Positions 8,973-17,735 of a stretch of DNA of 64,000 nucleotides are shown one piece after another. The stretch is taken from contig NZ_CP048411.1 in assembly GCF_019355055.1 (NCBI RefSeq), positions 3,189,501-3,253,500 on the forward strand, in the 5' to 3' direction. The position numbers were made by a program, and so were the translations under genes. Source of the DNA: Pseudomonas sp. MTM4. GTDB taxonomy: Bacteria > Pseudomonadota > Gammaproteobacteria > Pseudomonadales > Pseudomonadaceae. Position 1 is the stretch's first letter; each line of letters begins with the position of its first letter. Under the pieces are notes generated by a model. It had not been told where the DNA came from. It saw nothing but the letters and a program-made list of their open reading frames with translations, and searched no databases.

Positions 8973-10145
8973 ATGAGAGCCCTACGCTGGCACGGCAAGC
9001 ACGATATCCGCTGTGACAACCACGTCCCCGACCCCACCATCGAGGACCCGCGCGACGCCATCATTAAGGTCAGTTCCTGCGCCATTTGTGGCTCCGACCT
9101 GCATCTATACGACGGATTCATGCCTGGCATGAAGCACGGCGACATCATGGGCCACGAGTTCATGGGCGAGGTGATGGAGGTCGGCTCGGCCAATAAGAAG
9201 CTCAAGGTTGGCGACCGCGTGGTGGTGCCCTTCACCATCGTCTGCGGCGAATGCGACCAGTGCCGGCGCGGCAATTTTTCCGTGTGCGAGCGCACCAACC
9301 GCAACAAGGACGTGGCCGACAAGGTCTTCGGCCACACCACCGCCGGGCTCTATGGCTACACCCATCTAACCGGCGGCTATGCCGGCGGCCAGGCCGAGTA
9401 CGTGCGCGTGCCCTATGCCGACGTCGGCCCGGTGGTCGTCCCCGACGGCATGACTGACGAGCAGGTGCTGTTTCTCGGTGACATCCTGCCCACCGGCTGG
9501 CAAGCCGCGGCGCAATGCGACATTCAGCCCACCGACACCGTGGCCGTTTGGGGCGCGGGGCCGGTCGGCCAGTTCGCCATTCGCAGCGCGATCATGATGG
9601 GTGCCGAACAGGTGATCTGCATCGACAACGTACCCGAGCGGCTGTCCATGGCCCGCGCCGGCGGCGCCATCACCATCAATTTCGATGAAGAGAGCGTGCT
9701 CGAACGGCTCAAGGAGCTGACTCACGGCAAAGGCCCGGAAAAGTGCATCGACTCGGTGGGCATGGAAGCGCACGCAGCGCGCTCCATCGACTCCATGTAT
9801 GACCGCGCCAAGCAGGCGCTGATGCTGGAGACCGACCGCCCGCACGTGCTGCGCGAGATGATCTACGTCTGCCGTCCGGCAGGCATCATCTCCATCCCCG
9901 GCGTCTACGGCGGGCTGATCGACAAGATCCCGTTCGGCGCCGCCATGAACAAGGGCCTGACCTTCCGCATGGGCCAGACCCACGTCAATCGCTGGACCGA
10001 CGATCTGCTCAAGCGCATCCAGGAAGGGCAGATCGATCCGTCCTTCGTCATCACCCACAGCGTCAGCCTTGAGCAGGGTCCGGAGATGTACAAGACCTTC
10101 CGCGACAAGCACGACGGCTGCATCAAGGTCGTTCTCAAGCCCTGA
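8973..10145 (+). CDS. Zinc-dependent alcohol dehydrogenase, formaldehyde-dehydrogenase-like
   Basis: 390 residues, MDR superfamily. Catalytic zinc ligands are visible as Cys38 in [10 protein letters not shown] and His60-Glu61 in MGHEFMGE. The structural zinc loop is [15 protein letters not shown] at about residues 91-105. The coenzyme site is WGAGPVGQF at about 194. The long form and a [10 protein letters not shown] block resemble glutathione-independent formaldehyde dehydrogenase-like enzymes, although the substrate is uncertain. The gene is preceded by a 218-bp region with an AT-rich patch (ACTAAAAATTTGTTAG) and probably forms a two-gene unit with the following membrane protein. Confidence 0.82.
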   Translation: MRALRWHGKHDIRCDNHVPDPTIEDPRDAIIKVSSCAICGSDLHLYDGFMPGMKHGDIMGHEFMGEVMEVGSANKKLKVGDRVVVPFTIVCGECDQCRRGNFSVCERTNRNKDVADKVFGHTTAGLYGYTHLTGGYAGGQAEYVRVPYADVGPVVVPDGMTDEQVLFLGDILPTGWQAAAQCDIQPTDTVAVWGAGPVGQFAIRSAIMMGAEQVICIDNVPERLSMARAGGAITINFDEESVLERLKELTHGKGPEKCIDSVGMEAHAARSIDSMYDRAKQALMLETDRPHVLREMIYVCRPAGIISIPGVYGGLIDKIPFGAAMNKGLTFRMGQTHVNRWTDDLLKRIQEGQIDPSFVITHSVSLEQGPEMYKTFRDKHDGCIKVVLKP

Positions 10146-10156
10146 GGGCTTCGCTC

Positions 10157-10181
10157 CGCTTCCCTGCTGCAGGGAAGCGGG
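10157..10181 (+). repeat. Hairpin between dehydrogenase and membrane protein genes
   Basis: CCGCTTCCCTG, a 3-base loop and CAGGGAAGCGG form an 11-bp perfect stem. No T-run follows, so it is more likely an mRNA-stabilising or REP-type hairpin than a terminator. Confidence 0.5.
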
Positions 10182-10214
10182 CGGCTTCTCCACGCCCCGA
10201 GGAGGGACTGATTC

Positions 10215-10739
10215 ATGAGCGTTCCACATCGAGTAACCCGTACCAATCATTCGGCCCGCACGCTGGCCCGCGGCCTTGGCTGGTTCAGCATTGGCCTGGG
10301 CGTTGCGCAGTTAGCCATGCCAGGCACGCTGGCGCGTTTCCTGGGCGTACCCGGCAACGAAGGGCTGATCCGTGCCTGCGGAGCCCGGGAAGTGGCCACA
10401 GGTCTCGGCCTGTTGCTGAGCGACGATCCCAAGCCCTGGATCTATGCCCGCATCGGTGGCGATGTGTTGGATCTGGCCGGGCTCGGCATGAGCATCGAGA
10501 AGGGCACCGAACAGGTGAATGCCGCGATTGCCGCAGGCGCCGTGGCCGGCGTGACTGCGCTTGACCTGTCGTGTGCCAAGGGGCTGGCGGCGGAAAGCGA
10601 GGAGGTCATTGAGTGGGATTACAGTGATCGCAGCGGCTTCTCGCAGTCGCCTGATGCCATGCGTGGGCGCGTCGAGGCGGAGTTCGCGGCCATGCGGGCT
10701 GAGCCTAATGGGTATAGTCCGTCGGCCATGTTGCACTGA
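10215..10739 (+). CDS. Small predicted membrane protein downstream of alcohol dehydrogenase
   Basis: 174 residues with an AGGAGGG ribosome site. Three hydrophobic segments are seen (about residues 22-45, 60-72 and 90-115, rich in Gly/Ala), then a hydrophilic tail with SDRSGFSQSPDAMRGRVE. Proteins of this type often sit beside zinc dehydrogenases or cyclase/dehydrase genes in pseudomonads. I do not recognise a defined function. It probably shares a transcript with the upstream dehydrogenase, 69 bp away. Confidence 0.65.
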   Translation: MSVPHRVTRTNHSARTLARGLGWFSIGLGVAQLAMPGTLARFLGVPGNEGLIRACGAREVATGLGLLLSDDPKPWIYARIGGDVLDLAGLGMSIEKGTEQVNAAIAAGAVAGVTALDLSCAKGLAAESEEVIEWDYSDRSGFSQSPDAMRGRVEAEFAAMRAEPNGYSPSAMLH

Positions 10740-10874
10740 CGCTTGGTGAATGGCTGCAAAATCGCAGCGTCGGAGTTCCACGGGTTCAAGGTTTCCTGCC
10801 CGTGGGGCGCTGACGCACGGCACGCGGTGTGCCGATTGTCGCTTGGGGACTCAAAAATCTCAGCCGCGGCCGAT

Positions 10875-11894
10875 CTATAGTGAGTTCCGGCGTTGCCAAT
10901 GACGGGGCGAGCAGCCGGTCCAGCGGCTGAACGCCCGGGAAAAGCTGGCTGCCTCGGCATAACCCAGGCGCTGTGCAATGTCGTTGAGGTCCAGGCGCGA
11001 CTTGCTCAGCAGGCGCTCGGCCAGGCGTTGTTTGATCTGCTCGTTAAGCTGTTGGAAGGCATGGCCCTCAGTCGCTAGACGGCGGTACAGCGTGCGCTCA
11101 GAAAGGCCTAACCGCTCGGCCACTGTGCGCCCGCTGAGCAGGTTGACCGAATCGCGTATCAGCACCTGCTGCACCAGACGCGCGGTGGGAGGCTTGACCA
11201 GACTGTGAGAAATCTCGACACACAGCCGCTCGCACAACTGCTCTCCCTCGCTGTGAGCGCCGATATGTGCTTGTGGAAGGCTGGACTGCAGATCGGCATG
11301 GGAAAACAGAATGCCGTTGCGCGCGGCGTTAAATTGCACTGGATAGGGAAAGTCACGCTGCAACAGGGTCACATCGGTTGGGGCGTCACAGGTCATCTCT
11401 ACGACCAAGGGAGCGACCGGTCGCTGCAGCAACTCGGCAGCCACGCCCAGGCAGGCCGACAGGCCGCGCTCGATGACGAAAGCACGGGCATCCTGAGGTA
11501 GAACACTGGCATCGAACAGCAGCCAGAGGCCGCGCCGATCCGCCTCGATGTGTCGTGGACAGAGCGTCAACCCCAGCAAATGGAAACGGCCGAAGGTGGC
11601 GAACGCTTCGCCGAGGGTGCGGCTGGCCAGCATGGTAAAGCCCAGCAGCCCCAGCGAAGTCAGGTGGTAACGCTGCCCTACGGTGAAGCCCAAGCCCTGC
11701 CGTCCGGCATGTTCGATCAGGTTACGGATCACCGCTAGCTCCTGCCAGGCTTCGATCTGAGCATTCGGCTGGTGCATTGCATCGCGGGTGATAGCACTGC
11801 CAATCAGGCAGGTTGCGGCGTCCACGCCTTCCGCCTGGGCGGTTTCCAGCAGGTAGAGCACGCCAGTGAGTGGGCGGCTTTGACGCCAATCCAT
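10875..11894 (-). CDS. AraC family transcriptional regulator (Arabinose_bd N-terminal type)
   Basis: 339 residues. The N-terminal 200 or so residues match the arabinose-operon regulator type found in OruR/ArgR-like proteins (GFTVGQRYHLTSLGLLGFTMLAS). The C-terminus has the double helix-turn-helix: TVAERLGLSERTLYRRL, then LDLNDIAQRLGYAEAASFSRAFSRWTG split over about residues 255-330. It is divergent from the dioxygenase/hydratase/MFS genes, separated by about 140 bp, so it is the likely activator of that set. Confidence 0.85.
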   Translation of the reverse strand: MDWRQSRPLTGVLYLLETAQAEGVDAATCLIGSAITRDAMHQPNAQIEAWQELAVIRNLIEHAGRQGLGFTVGQRYHLTSLGLLGFTMLASRTLGEAFATFGRFHLLGLTLCPRHIEADRRGLWLLFDASVLPQDARAFVIERGLSACLGVAAELLQRPVAPLVVEMTCDAPTDVTLLQRDFPYPVQFNAARNGILFSHADLQSSLPQAHIGAHSEGEQLCERLCVEISHSLVKPPTARLVQQVLIRDSVNLLSGRTVAERLGLSERTLYRRLATEGHAFQQLNEQIKQRLAERLLSKSRLDLNDIAQRLGYAEAASFSRAFSRWTGCSPRHWQRRNSL

Positions 11895-12037
11895 CAGGTG
11901 TTCTCCTCACGTCAAGCCGCGTTCGCAAACAGCAAAGCCGCTGGCAGTAACTGTCATTTATTGGCAGTCATGATCATAGATGAACGTGGCGCTCGCATCG
12001 CATCCTGCTGATACCCATCTCCACATGAGTGTTAGCC

Positions 12038-12934
12038 ATGAGCGAGTTCATCTACACCCTGCCCAGCCACAATCGCGCAGCCGACTACCGCCATTTCCGT
12101 GTGACCCCGACGACCGGGGCCATCGGCGCGGACGCCGCAGATGTCGATCTCACTCGACTGGACACCGATGGCTTCGCCGAGCTACGCCAGGCGCTGCTCG
12201 CGCACAAAGTAATCTTCATTCGCGACCAGGCCCTGAGCGTCAGCGACCTGGAGCGGGTTACCCAGCACCTTGGTGAGTTCGGCCGCGAGCCCTATGTGAC
12301 TTGCATGAAGGATCACCCGCACGTGGTGCACGTGGTCAAGGAATCCAACGAAGAGGCGCCCTTCGTGTTCGGCGGTGCCTGGCATACGGACTGGACCTTC
12401 CAGCAGCGTCCACCGGCCTTCACTCTGCTCTACGGCCACGACATTCCGCCCTACGGCGGTGACACCTGCTTCGCCAACATGGTGCTGGCCTACGAATGGC
12501 TCTCGCCGGGCATGCAGGCGCTACTGGAAACCCTCGATGCGGTACACAGCCCGGAGCGCGCCTATGGGTCGAACGCCAACCACAACGCGCTGCTGGAGAA
12601 CATGACAATCAACTATGGCAGCGATACCTCGCAGGACATGCATAGCCACCCGCTGGTGATCCGGCATCCAGAAACCGGCAAGAAGGTGTTGTTCATCAAC
12701 CCGGCATACACCTCGGGAATCAAAGGCTTGCGCGCCGATGAGGCACGGCCGTTGCTCGACTATCTGTTCAACCTGGCGACCACGGAGGCCTTTACCTGTC
12801 GCATGCGCTGGCGCCAGGGCACCCTGGCGATCTGGGACAACCGCAGCACCTGGCATATGCCAGTAGCCGACTACCATGGCATGCGCCGCGAGATGTTCCG
12901 TACCACCGTGGTCGGCGAGGTGCCAAGCCGATGA
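12038..12934 (+). CDS. TauD/TfdA family Fe(II)/2-oxoglutarate dioxygenase
   Basis: 298 residues from the ATG of MSEFIYTLPS; a GTG 9 bases upstream is an alternative. The family hydroxylates a substrate next to a leaving group using 2-oxoglutarate and oxygen. The iron-binding facial triad is visible: the HxD pair in GAWHTDWTF (about 115/117) and the distal histidine in WDNRSTWHMP (about 272), with the 2-oxoglutarate-binding arginine in YHGMRREMFR. The stop overlaps the next gene by 4 bases. Pairing with a hydratase and an organic-anion transporter suggests catabolism of an aromatic or substituted acid rather than taurine. Confidence 0.85.
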   Translation: MSEFIYTLPSHNRAADYRHFRVTPTTGAIGADAADVDLTRLDTDGFAELRQALLAHKVIFIRDQALSVSDLERVTQHLGEFGREPYVTCMKDHPHVVHVVKESNEEAPFVFGGAWHTDWTFQQRPPAFTLLYGHDIPPYGGDTCFANMVLAYEWLSPGMQALLETLDAVHSPERAYGSNANHNALLENMTINYGSDTSQDMHSHPLVIRHPETGKKVLFINPAYTSGIKGLRADEARPLLDYLFNLATTEAFTCRMRWRQGTLAIWDNRSTWHMPVADYHGMRREMFRTTVVGEVPSR

Positions 12935-13722
12935 AGCAAACCATCAGCGACGCGCGCCTGCTAGCCGCGGCCAGCAGCCTGGCCGTGGCGCGTAGTCAGC
13001 GTCAGCCTGGGCCACGGGTCAGCGAAACCTTCGCCCTGGCCAGCCTGGACGAAGCCTATCAGGTGCAGACGGCAGGCCTGCAGCTCGCCCTGACGGAGGG
13101 CCGCAGCTTGAGCGGCGTGAAGGCCGGGCTGACCTCTGTTGCACTGCGGGCGGCACTCAAGGTCGAGGAGCCGCTGTATGGCTGGCTGTACGCCGACACG
13201 GCTTGTCGCTCGGGTGCAACCATCGCCTGGGAAAGTCTGCTGCAACCCAAGGTCGAGATTGAGCTGGCACTGCTGCTGGCCCACGACCTGCCGGCTGGCG
13301 AAATCAGTCAGGAGCAATTGCTGGCCAGCATTGCCGGGGTGATACCGGCGCTGGAAATCAACGACTCGGCCATCGATGGCTGGCAACTGACTATGCTCGA
13401 CGCGGTTGCCGACAACCTGTCTTCGGGACTCTATGTGCTAGGCAACCAGACGGTTCCATTGGCGCAACTGCAAGGGCAGACACTGCTCGCCGACCTGTAC
13501 AAGAATGGAGAGCCGGTGCAGACCGATATCGCCCTCTCGCTGCATGGCTGCTTGAGCACGGCGCTGTGGCTGGCGCGCAAACTGACCGCGCTCGGCAGGC
13601 CGCTGAGGGCTGGTGATGTGCTGCTGACCGGGGCGTTGGCGCCGATCGCCGAAATCGCCCGTGGCGACCGGCTGTGTTTTCAGGTGACGGGACTGGGCGA
13701 AGTGACGTGTTCATTCAGCTGA
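12931..13722 (+). CDS. 2-keto-4-pentenoate hydratase / FAH-family enzyme
   Basis: 263 residues, translationally coupled to the dioxygenase. It has the MhpD/4-oxalocrotonate decarboxylase pattern: SGVKAGLTS near residue 60, the metal-binding LLQPKVEIELALLLA at about 103-115 with Glu108/Glu110, then PALEINDSAIDGW and the C-terminal GDVLLTGALAPIAE. Such enzymes hydrate or decarboxylate vinyl-keto acids from ring cleavage. No ring-cleavage enzyme is next to it, so the pathway remains open. Confidence 0.8.
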   Translation: MKQTISDARLLAAASSLAVARSQRQPGPRVSETFALASLDEAYQVQTAGLQLALTEGRSLSGVKAGLTSVALRAALKVEEPLYGWLYADTACRSGATIAWESLLQPKVEIELALLLAHDLPAGEISQEQLLASIAGVIPALEINDSAIDGWQLTMLDAVADNLSSGLYVLGNQTVPLAQLQGQTLLADLYKNGEPVQTDIALSLHGCLSTALWLARKLTALGRPLRAGDVLLTGALAPIAEIARGDRLCFQVTGLGEVTCSFS

Positions 13723-14071
13723 TGGTACCAGGTGTTGTGATCAACCGGGACGCCCTTAGAGGTCATGCATTAGGGGGCCCGCTACGCGCGCTGGCACTGG
13801 GCCGACCGAGGCGTCCTGCCGACAGGCAACACACCGAAGCGCGCACGCATCCGCGACGATGGAATACTTCTCGGGCCTAGAGGAAGACCCAGACAGCAGG
13901 CGCTTGTTCTTCAGCGACTAAGGGAGGCCATTAGCGCGTGACGTGCCGGAATAAAGGCAGTGGGCAAACCGGGACCGGCAAGGTATATCCGAACGCAGCC
14001 TGGCTAGCCATGTGAGCTCGATCCGAAGAACAAAACTAACTAAGGTCGGTTGCAATCCAGAGGAATAATCA
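13723..14071 (+). other. 349-bp gap between hydratase and MFS genes
   Basis: No convincing gene, repeat or terminator. Short open frames here have no recognisable motif. The last 20 bases hold the ribosome site (CAGAGGAATAATCA) of the MFS gene. The gap may be a remnant of a lost gene, but nothing identifies it. Confidence 0.4.
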
Positions 14072-15415
14072 ATGACAGCGATTCCACTGCCGAAGGGTGA
14101 GGCGATCGTCGAGAGCGATGCCGAAAAGGCAATCTTCTCAAAGATCAATTGGCATATCCTGCCGCTATTGCTGGTCGCCTACTGCTTCGCCTACATCGAT
14201 CGCATCAATGTTGGATTCGCACAGCTCCAGATGAAGAATGACCTGTACTTCAGTGATCATATCTTCGCCCTTGGCGCCGGCCTGTTCTTCGTCGGCTATT
14301 TCCTCTTCGAAGTACCCAGCAACCTGGTGCTGGAGAAGATCGGCGCGCGCAAGACGATCCTGCGCATCATGCTGTGCTGGGGCGCCTGCGCCACGGCCAT
14401 GGCCTGGGTCACGGCACCCTGGCAGTTCTACGTGCTGCGCTTCCTACTGGGGGCGTTCGAGGCCGGCTTCTTCCCTGGCGCGATCCTCTACTTCACGTTC
14501 TGGTATCCGCCTGCGCGGCGGGGGAGAGTCATCGCCACCTTCATGACGGCGACCGCCATTGCCGGGATCCTCATCGGGCCGCTCAATGGAGCGCTGATGA
14601 AGTTTGGCCAGGGCCTCATGGGCTATCACGGCTGGCAGTGGATGTTCATCGCCAACGGCGCACCCTGCATCCTGATCGGCGTGCTTGCCTACCTCCTGCT
14701 GAGCGACGGCCCGGCCACGGCATCGTGGCTGACGGACCAGGAAAAGAGGATATTGACCGAACGCTTGGCAAGGGATCGCGTCGCATCGACTCCAAGCGGC
14801 CATAGTGCCCTGCGCACTCTTCTCAGCGATCCCAAGATTTACATCCTCTCTGCGGTCTACTTCCTCATGAGCGGCGCGGTCTATGCGCTGCTGTTCTGGG
14901 CACCCACGATGATTGCGAGCTGGGGCGTAAAGGATGTGTTCCATATCGGCCTGCTCAAAGCCCTGCCCAACATCGTCGGCGCCGTCGGCATGGTGCTCAT
15001 CGGGCTGAGCTCCGACCGCATGAACGATCGGCGCGGGCACTATGTGTTCTGCGTGGGCCTGATCGCGGTCAACTTCGTGGCCATGGGATTCGCCAACGAC
15101 GACCTTGTGTGGTCGATGATCTTCTATTGCATCGCATCGATCGGCATCGCATCCCTCACACCACTGTTCTTCGCCTTCGTCAGCGAATATCTATCGAAGG
15201 AAACGGCGGCAGGCGGGATCGCGCTCATCAGCTCGTTGGGAAATCTGGGGCCAGCGGTGACCCCATCCATCAGCACCTGGATCCTCACTTCCACGGGGCA
15301 GAACCGGTACAGCCTGTTCTTCATCGTCTCGCTGTATGTCATGGCGGCCATCATCATGGCCGTTGCGGCGCGGCCAAGAAGGCAGGCCACGGTTGGGGTG
15401 GCTCAGCCTATTTAA
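14072..15415 (+). CDS. MFS transporter, anion:cation symporter (phthalate permease-like) family
   Basis: 447 residues with about 12 hydrophobic helices. The block AYIDRINVGFAQLQM after helix 1 is the hallmark of the ACS family of MFS carriers for organic anions such as phthalate, hydroxyphenylacetate or sugar acids. RGRVIATFMTATAIAGILIG and the mid-loop are typical. The ribosome site GAGGAAT is good. It lies downstream of the dioxygenase/hydratase pair on the same strand and probably imports their substrate. Confidence 0.87.
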   Translation: MTAIPLPKGEAIVESDAEKAIFSKINWHILPLLLVAYCFAYIDRINVGFAQLQMKNDLYFSDHIFALGAGLFFVGYFLFEVPSNLVLEKIGARKTILRIMLCWGACATAMAWVTAPWQFYVLRFLLGAFEAGFFPGAILYFTFWYPPARRGRVIATFMTATAIAGILIGPLNGALMKFGQGLMGYHGWQWMFIANGAPCILIGVLAYLLLSDGPATASWLTDQEKRILTERLARDRVASTPSGHSALRTLLSDPKIYILSAVYFLMSGAVYALLFWAPTMIASWGVKDVFHIGLLKALPNIVGAVGMVLIGLSSDRMNDRRGHYVFCVGLIAVNFVAMGFANDDLVWSMIFYCIASIGIASLTPLFFAFVSEYLSKETAAGGIALISSLGNLGPAVTPSISTWILTSTGQNRYSLFFIVSLYVMAAIIMAVAARPRRQATVGVAQPI

Positions 15416-15741
15416 AGGCGCGAACAGCCGATGCTCTGTTCCGGACTGAGTGGGCGCGGGCTCAAGGTGGAAATGTCCGCCGCAAGGAGTGTCCATGATC
15501 CATGGCTAGAACATGTTTTCCGCAACCCTTCAAGGGCGAGGCGGTGCCGGTACACCGCTTCGTCATGTGATTCTGGCGCTGGCATCGCTGAAAGCCTGCT
15601 GGCAAATGAAACGTCAGCAGGAACAGCGCTCCGATAACTCGCGAAGAAGCATTTCTGCTAAGGTTTGCCGCCATTCATTCCGGCCGCACCGCCGTTCCCG
15701 CGCCGCCAGCCTGCTGTCGGCAAGCCTGCCGTTGAGAAACC
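15416..15741 (+). other. 326-bp gap before the AEC transporter
   Basis: No supported coding region or terminator. It presumably contains the promoter of the AEC transporter gene, but no confident -35/-10 pair stands out. Confidence 0.35.
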
Positions 15742-16674
15742 ATGTCTGCCGTTGTCAATGTCGTCCTGCCGGTTTTTGCCCTGATTTTCCTTGGCTTTCT
15801 GTGCCGCCGCACGGGGCGCATGGGCCCGAACGGAGCGTCCGAACTGAATCGCTTTGTCGTCTGGCTGGGGCTGCCCGCGCTGCTGTTCAGCGTGATCGCC
15901 ACCTCGACCTGGGAACAGCTTTGGCAGCCGGGCTTCATCGTCGCCTTCACGGTGGGCTGCCTCGGCGTATTCGCTTTCACCCTGATTTATCGGCTGTTGC
16001 AGAAGCAGCCGCTGGTCGATGCCAGCCTCGATGCGCTGGGCGCGTCCTACGCCAATACCGGCTACGTCGGGATTCCGCTGTGCATGCTGGTGCTCGGTGA
16101 CGAAGCGCTGCAGCCGGCCATGGTGGCGTCGATCATCGTTGTCTGTGTGCTGTTCGCCATCGCCTTGGCTTGCGTGGAAACCGGGTTGCACGCCGGACAG
16201 GGCTTCACTCGTACGCTGGGTAAGGTCAGCGGCGCGCTGCTGCGCAACCCGCTGGTGGTGGCGCCTTTGCTGGGTGGCGTCTGGGCCGCGAGCGGGCTGG
16301 TGTTGCCGGTGCCGCTGGCGACCTTGCTCGAGTTGCTGGGCGCGGCGGCGGCGCCCTGCGCATTGGTGTCGCTGGGACTGTTTCTGGCTCAGCCGCAGCC
16401 TGGCGGCACGGCAACCGGCGTTTGGCCGCTGGTGATGTTGAAGCTGGTGGTGCAGCCGCTGATTACTTGGTATCTGGCTTTCGAGGTGTTTGAGCTGCCG
16501 GCGCTGTGGGCCTATTCGGCGTTGCTGCTGAGTGCGCTACCCACCGGTACCGGCCCGTACATGCTCGCTGAATTCTACGGTCGCGAGGCGTCACGGGTTT
16601 CGCGGGTGGTGCTGTACTCGACCCTGGGCTCGCTGATCACGCTGTCGGTGTGCCTAGTGCTGCTGCCAGTCTGA
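15742..16674 (+). CDS. AEC (auxin efflux carrier) family transporter
   Basis: 310 residues, about ten hydrophobic helices and the AEC bundle-crossing pattern: FVVWLGLPALLFSVIA, ALGASYANTGYVGIPLCML and LSALPTGTGPYMLAEFYG near the C-terminus. Bacterial members (MleP/MdcF/YfdV-like) move malate, malonate or other organic acids by secondary transport. Substrate unknown. It stands alone, convergent with a minus-strand methyltransferase. Confidence 0.83.
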   Translation: MSAVVNVVLPVFALIFLGFLCRRTGRMGPNGASELNRFVVWLGLPALLFSVIATSTWEQLWQPGFIVAFTVGCLGVFAFTLIYRLLQKQPLVDASLDALGASYANTGYVGIPLCMLVLGDEALQPAMVASIIVVCVLFAIALACVETGLHAGQGFTRTLGKVSGALLRNPLVVAPLLGGVWAASGLVLPVPLATLLELLGAAAAPCALVSLGLFLAQPQPGGTATGVWPLVMLKLVVQPLITWYLAFEVFELPALWAYSALLLSALPTGTGPYMLAEFYGREASRVSRVVLYSTLGSLITLSVCLVLLPV

Positions 16675-16751
16675 GCCGAGCGCTGCCCGGAGCGCCGGCC
16701 GACTCATAGGATGGATGCAACTCAACAATTCACACTGACGCGTCGCGTCGA

Positions 16752-17699
16752 TCACCTTGCCGGCCGGGTCACTTCCAGCACCACGGCGGCAATCCGGTCG
16801 CACTCGGTGTAGGCGCCGTCGAGCAGTTCTTCGCCGAACACGTCCGGGTCGACTTCGCGGTAGCGCCATTGCAGGCCGCGTCCTTCGAGGCGCTGGCTGA
16901 CTTCCTTCAGGAATGGGTCCCGATTGTCGACCATCGCCACGCCTGTATAGAGCAGCAGCGTGCCGCACGGGGCGAGGCGCTCCAGCGCACTGTCGAAGAT
17001 CGCCAGCGACAGCCCGGCCCCTAGCGGCCCGCCTCCGTGGCGGTAGGCGCGCTCGCTGGGGTCGATCAGATAGGGCGGGTTAGCCAGGATCAGATCGAAT
17101 TCGCCATCGACATCCTTGAGCAAGTCGCTGTGCTGGGCTCGCAGGTTGTCAGCACCGGCCAGCGCCGCGTTGATGCGGGTCAGGCGCAGCGCGGATGGAT
17201 TGATGTCCACCGCCAGCACTTCAGCCTGTGGTCGAGCCAGTGCCGTGAGCACGGCGCCGGCCCCGGAACCGCAGCCAATATCCACGGCACGAGAGATATT
17301 GCCCTGATGGTTATTCAGGTGCGCCTGAATGGCGTTGGCGAAACGGTAGGTATCCGGACCGAAGAACACCGCGTCCGGCGCATCGGTGGGGTAAGCCGAA
17401 TGCACGAATAGCTGACCATCCAGGCTCGACAGCCGTACCTGGCTGCGCCAGCGCGAATCGCTGGGTGCCAGTACGCCGGCCTGATCCATCAGGCTGAACA
17501 GCGCCGGAGGCAGCAGCTCATGCTGAAACGGTCGGCTCCAGCCGAAGACGCCGCTCAGGTCTTTGGCCAGTGCGTTTTCGATTCGTTGATTGACCCGCTC
17601 GTGGGTCAACGGAGTGGGGGTGATGAAGTGATAGCCGCGCTCGCGCAGCGCCTGAGCCAAGTGCAGCAGCGCACGGTCTTGGGCATTTTCCAGCGTCAT
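16752..17699 (-). CDS. Class I SAM-dependent methyltransferase with NPPY motif
   Basis: 315 residues. The SAM-binding glycine loop VDIGCGSGAGAVL is near residue 140, the acidic strand-2 end VLAVDIN follows, and the catalytic DLILANPPYLID is near 205. The NPPY motif marks N-methyltransferases of glutamine in release factors or of exocyclic amines of rRNA/DNA (HemK/PrmB, RlmG/RsmC type). The N-terminal 130 residues are a separate helical domain. I cannot tell the substrate. It is followed by the haem-oxygenase-like gene, which lies upstream on the same strand. Confidence 0.78.
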   Translation of the reverse strand: MTLENAQDRALLHLAQALRERGYHFITPTPLTHERVNQRIENALAKDLSGVFGWSRPFQHELLPPALFSLMDQAGVLAPSDSRWRSQVRLSSLDGQLFVHSAYPTDAPDAVFFGPDTYRFANAIQAHLNNHQGNISRAVDIGCGSGAGAVLTALARPQAEVLAVDINPSALRLTRINAALAGADNLRAQHSDLLKDVDGEFDLILANPPYLIDPSERAYRHGGGPLGAGLSLAIFDSALERLAPCGTLLLYTGVAMVDNRDPFLKEVSQRLEGRGLQWRYREVDPDVFGEELLDGAYTECDRIAAVVLEVTRPAR

Positions 17700-17735
17700 G
17701 GGGTTCCCTGGCGAATTCGCCTCAGTTGAACGGTT

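Noticed and set aside
13674-13880. Small open frame in the gap before the MFS gene
   Set aside because: Overlaps the end of the hydratase gene, has no ribosome site and no recognisable motif.
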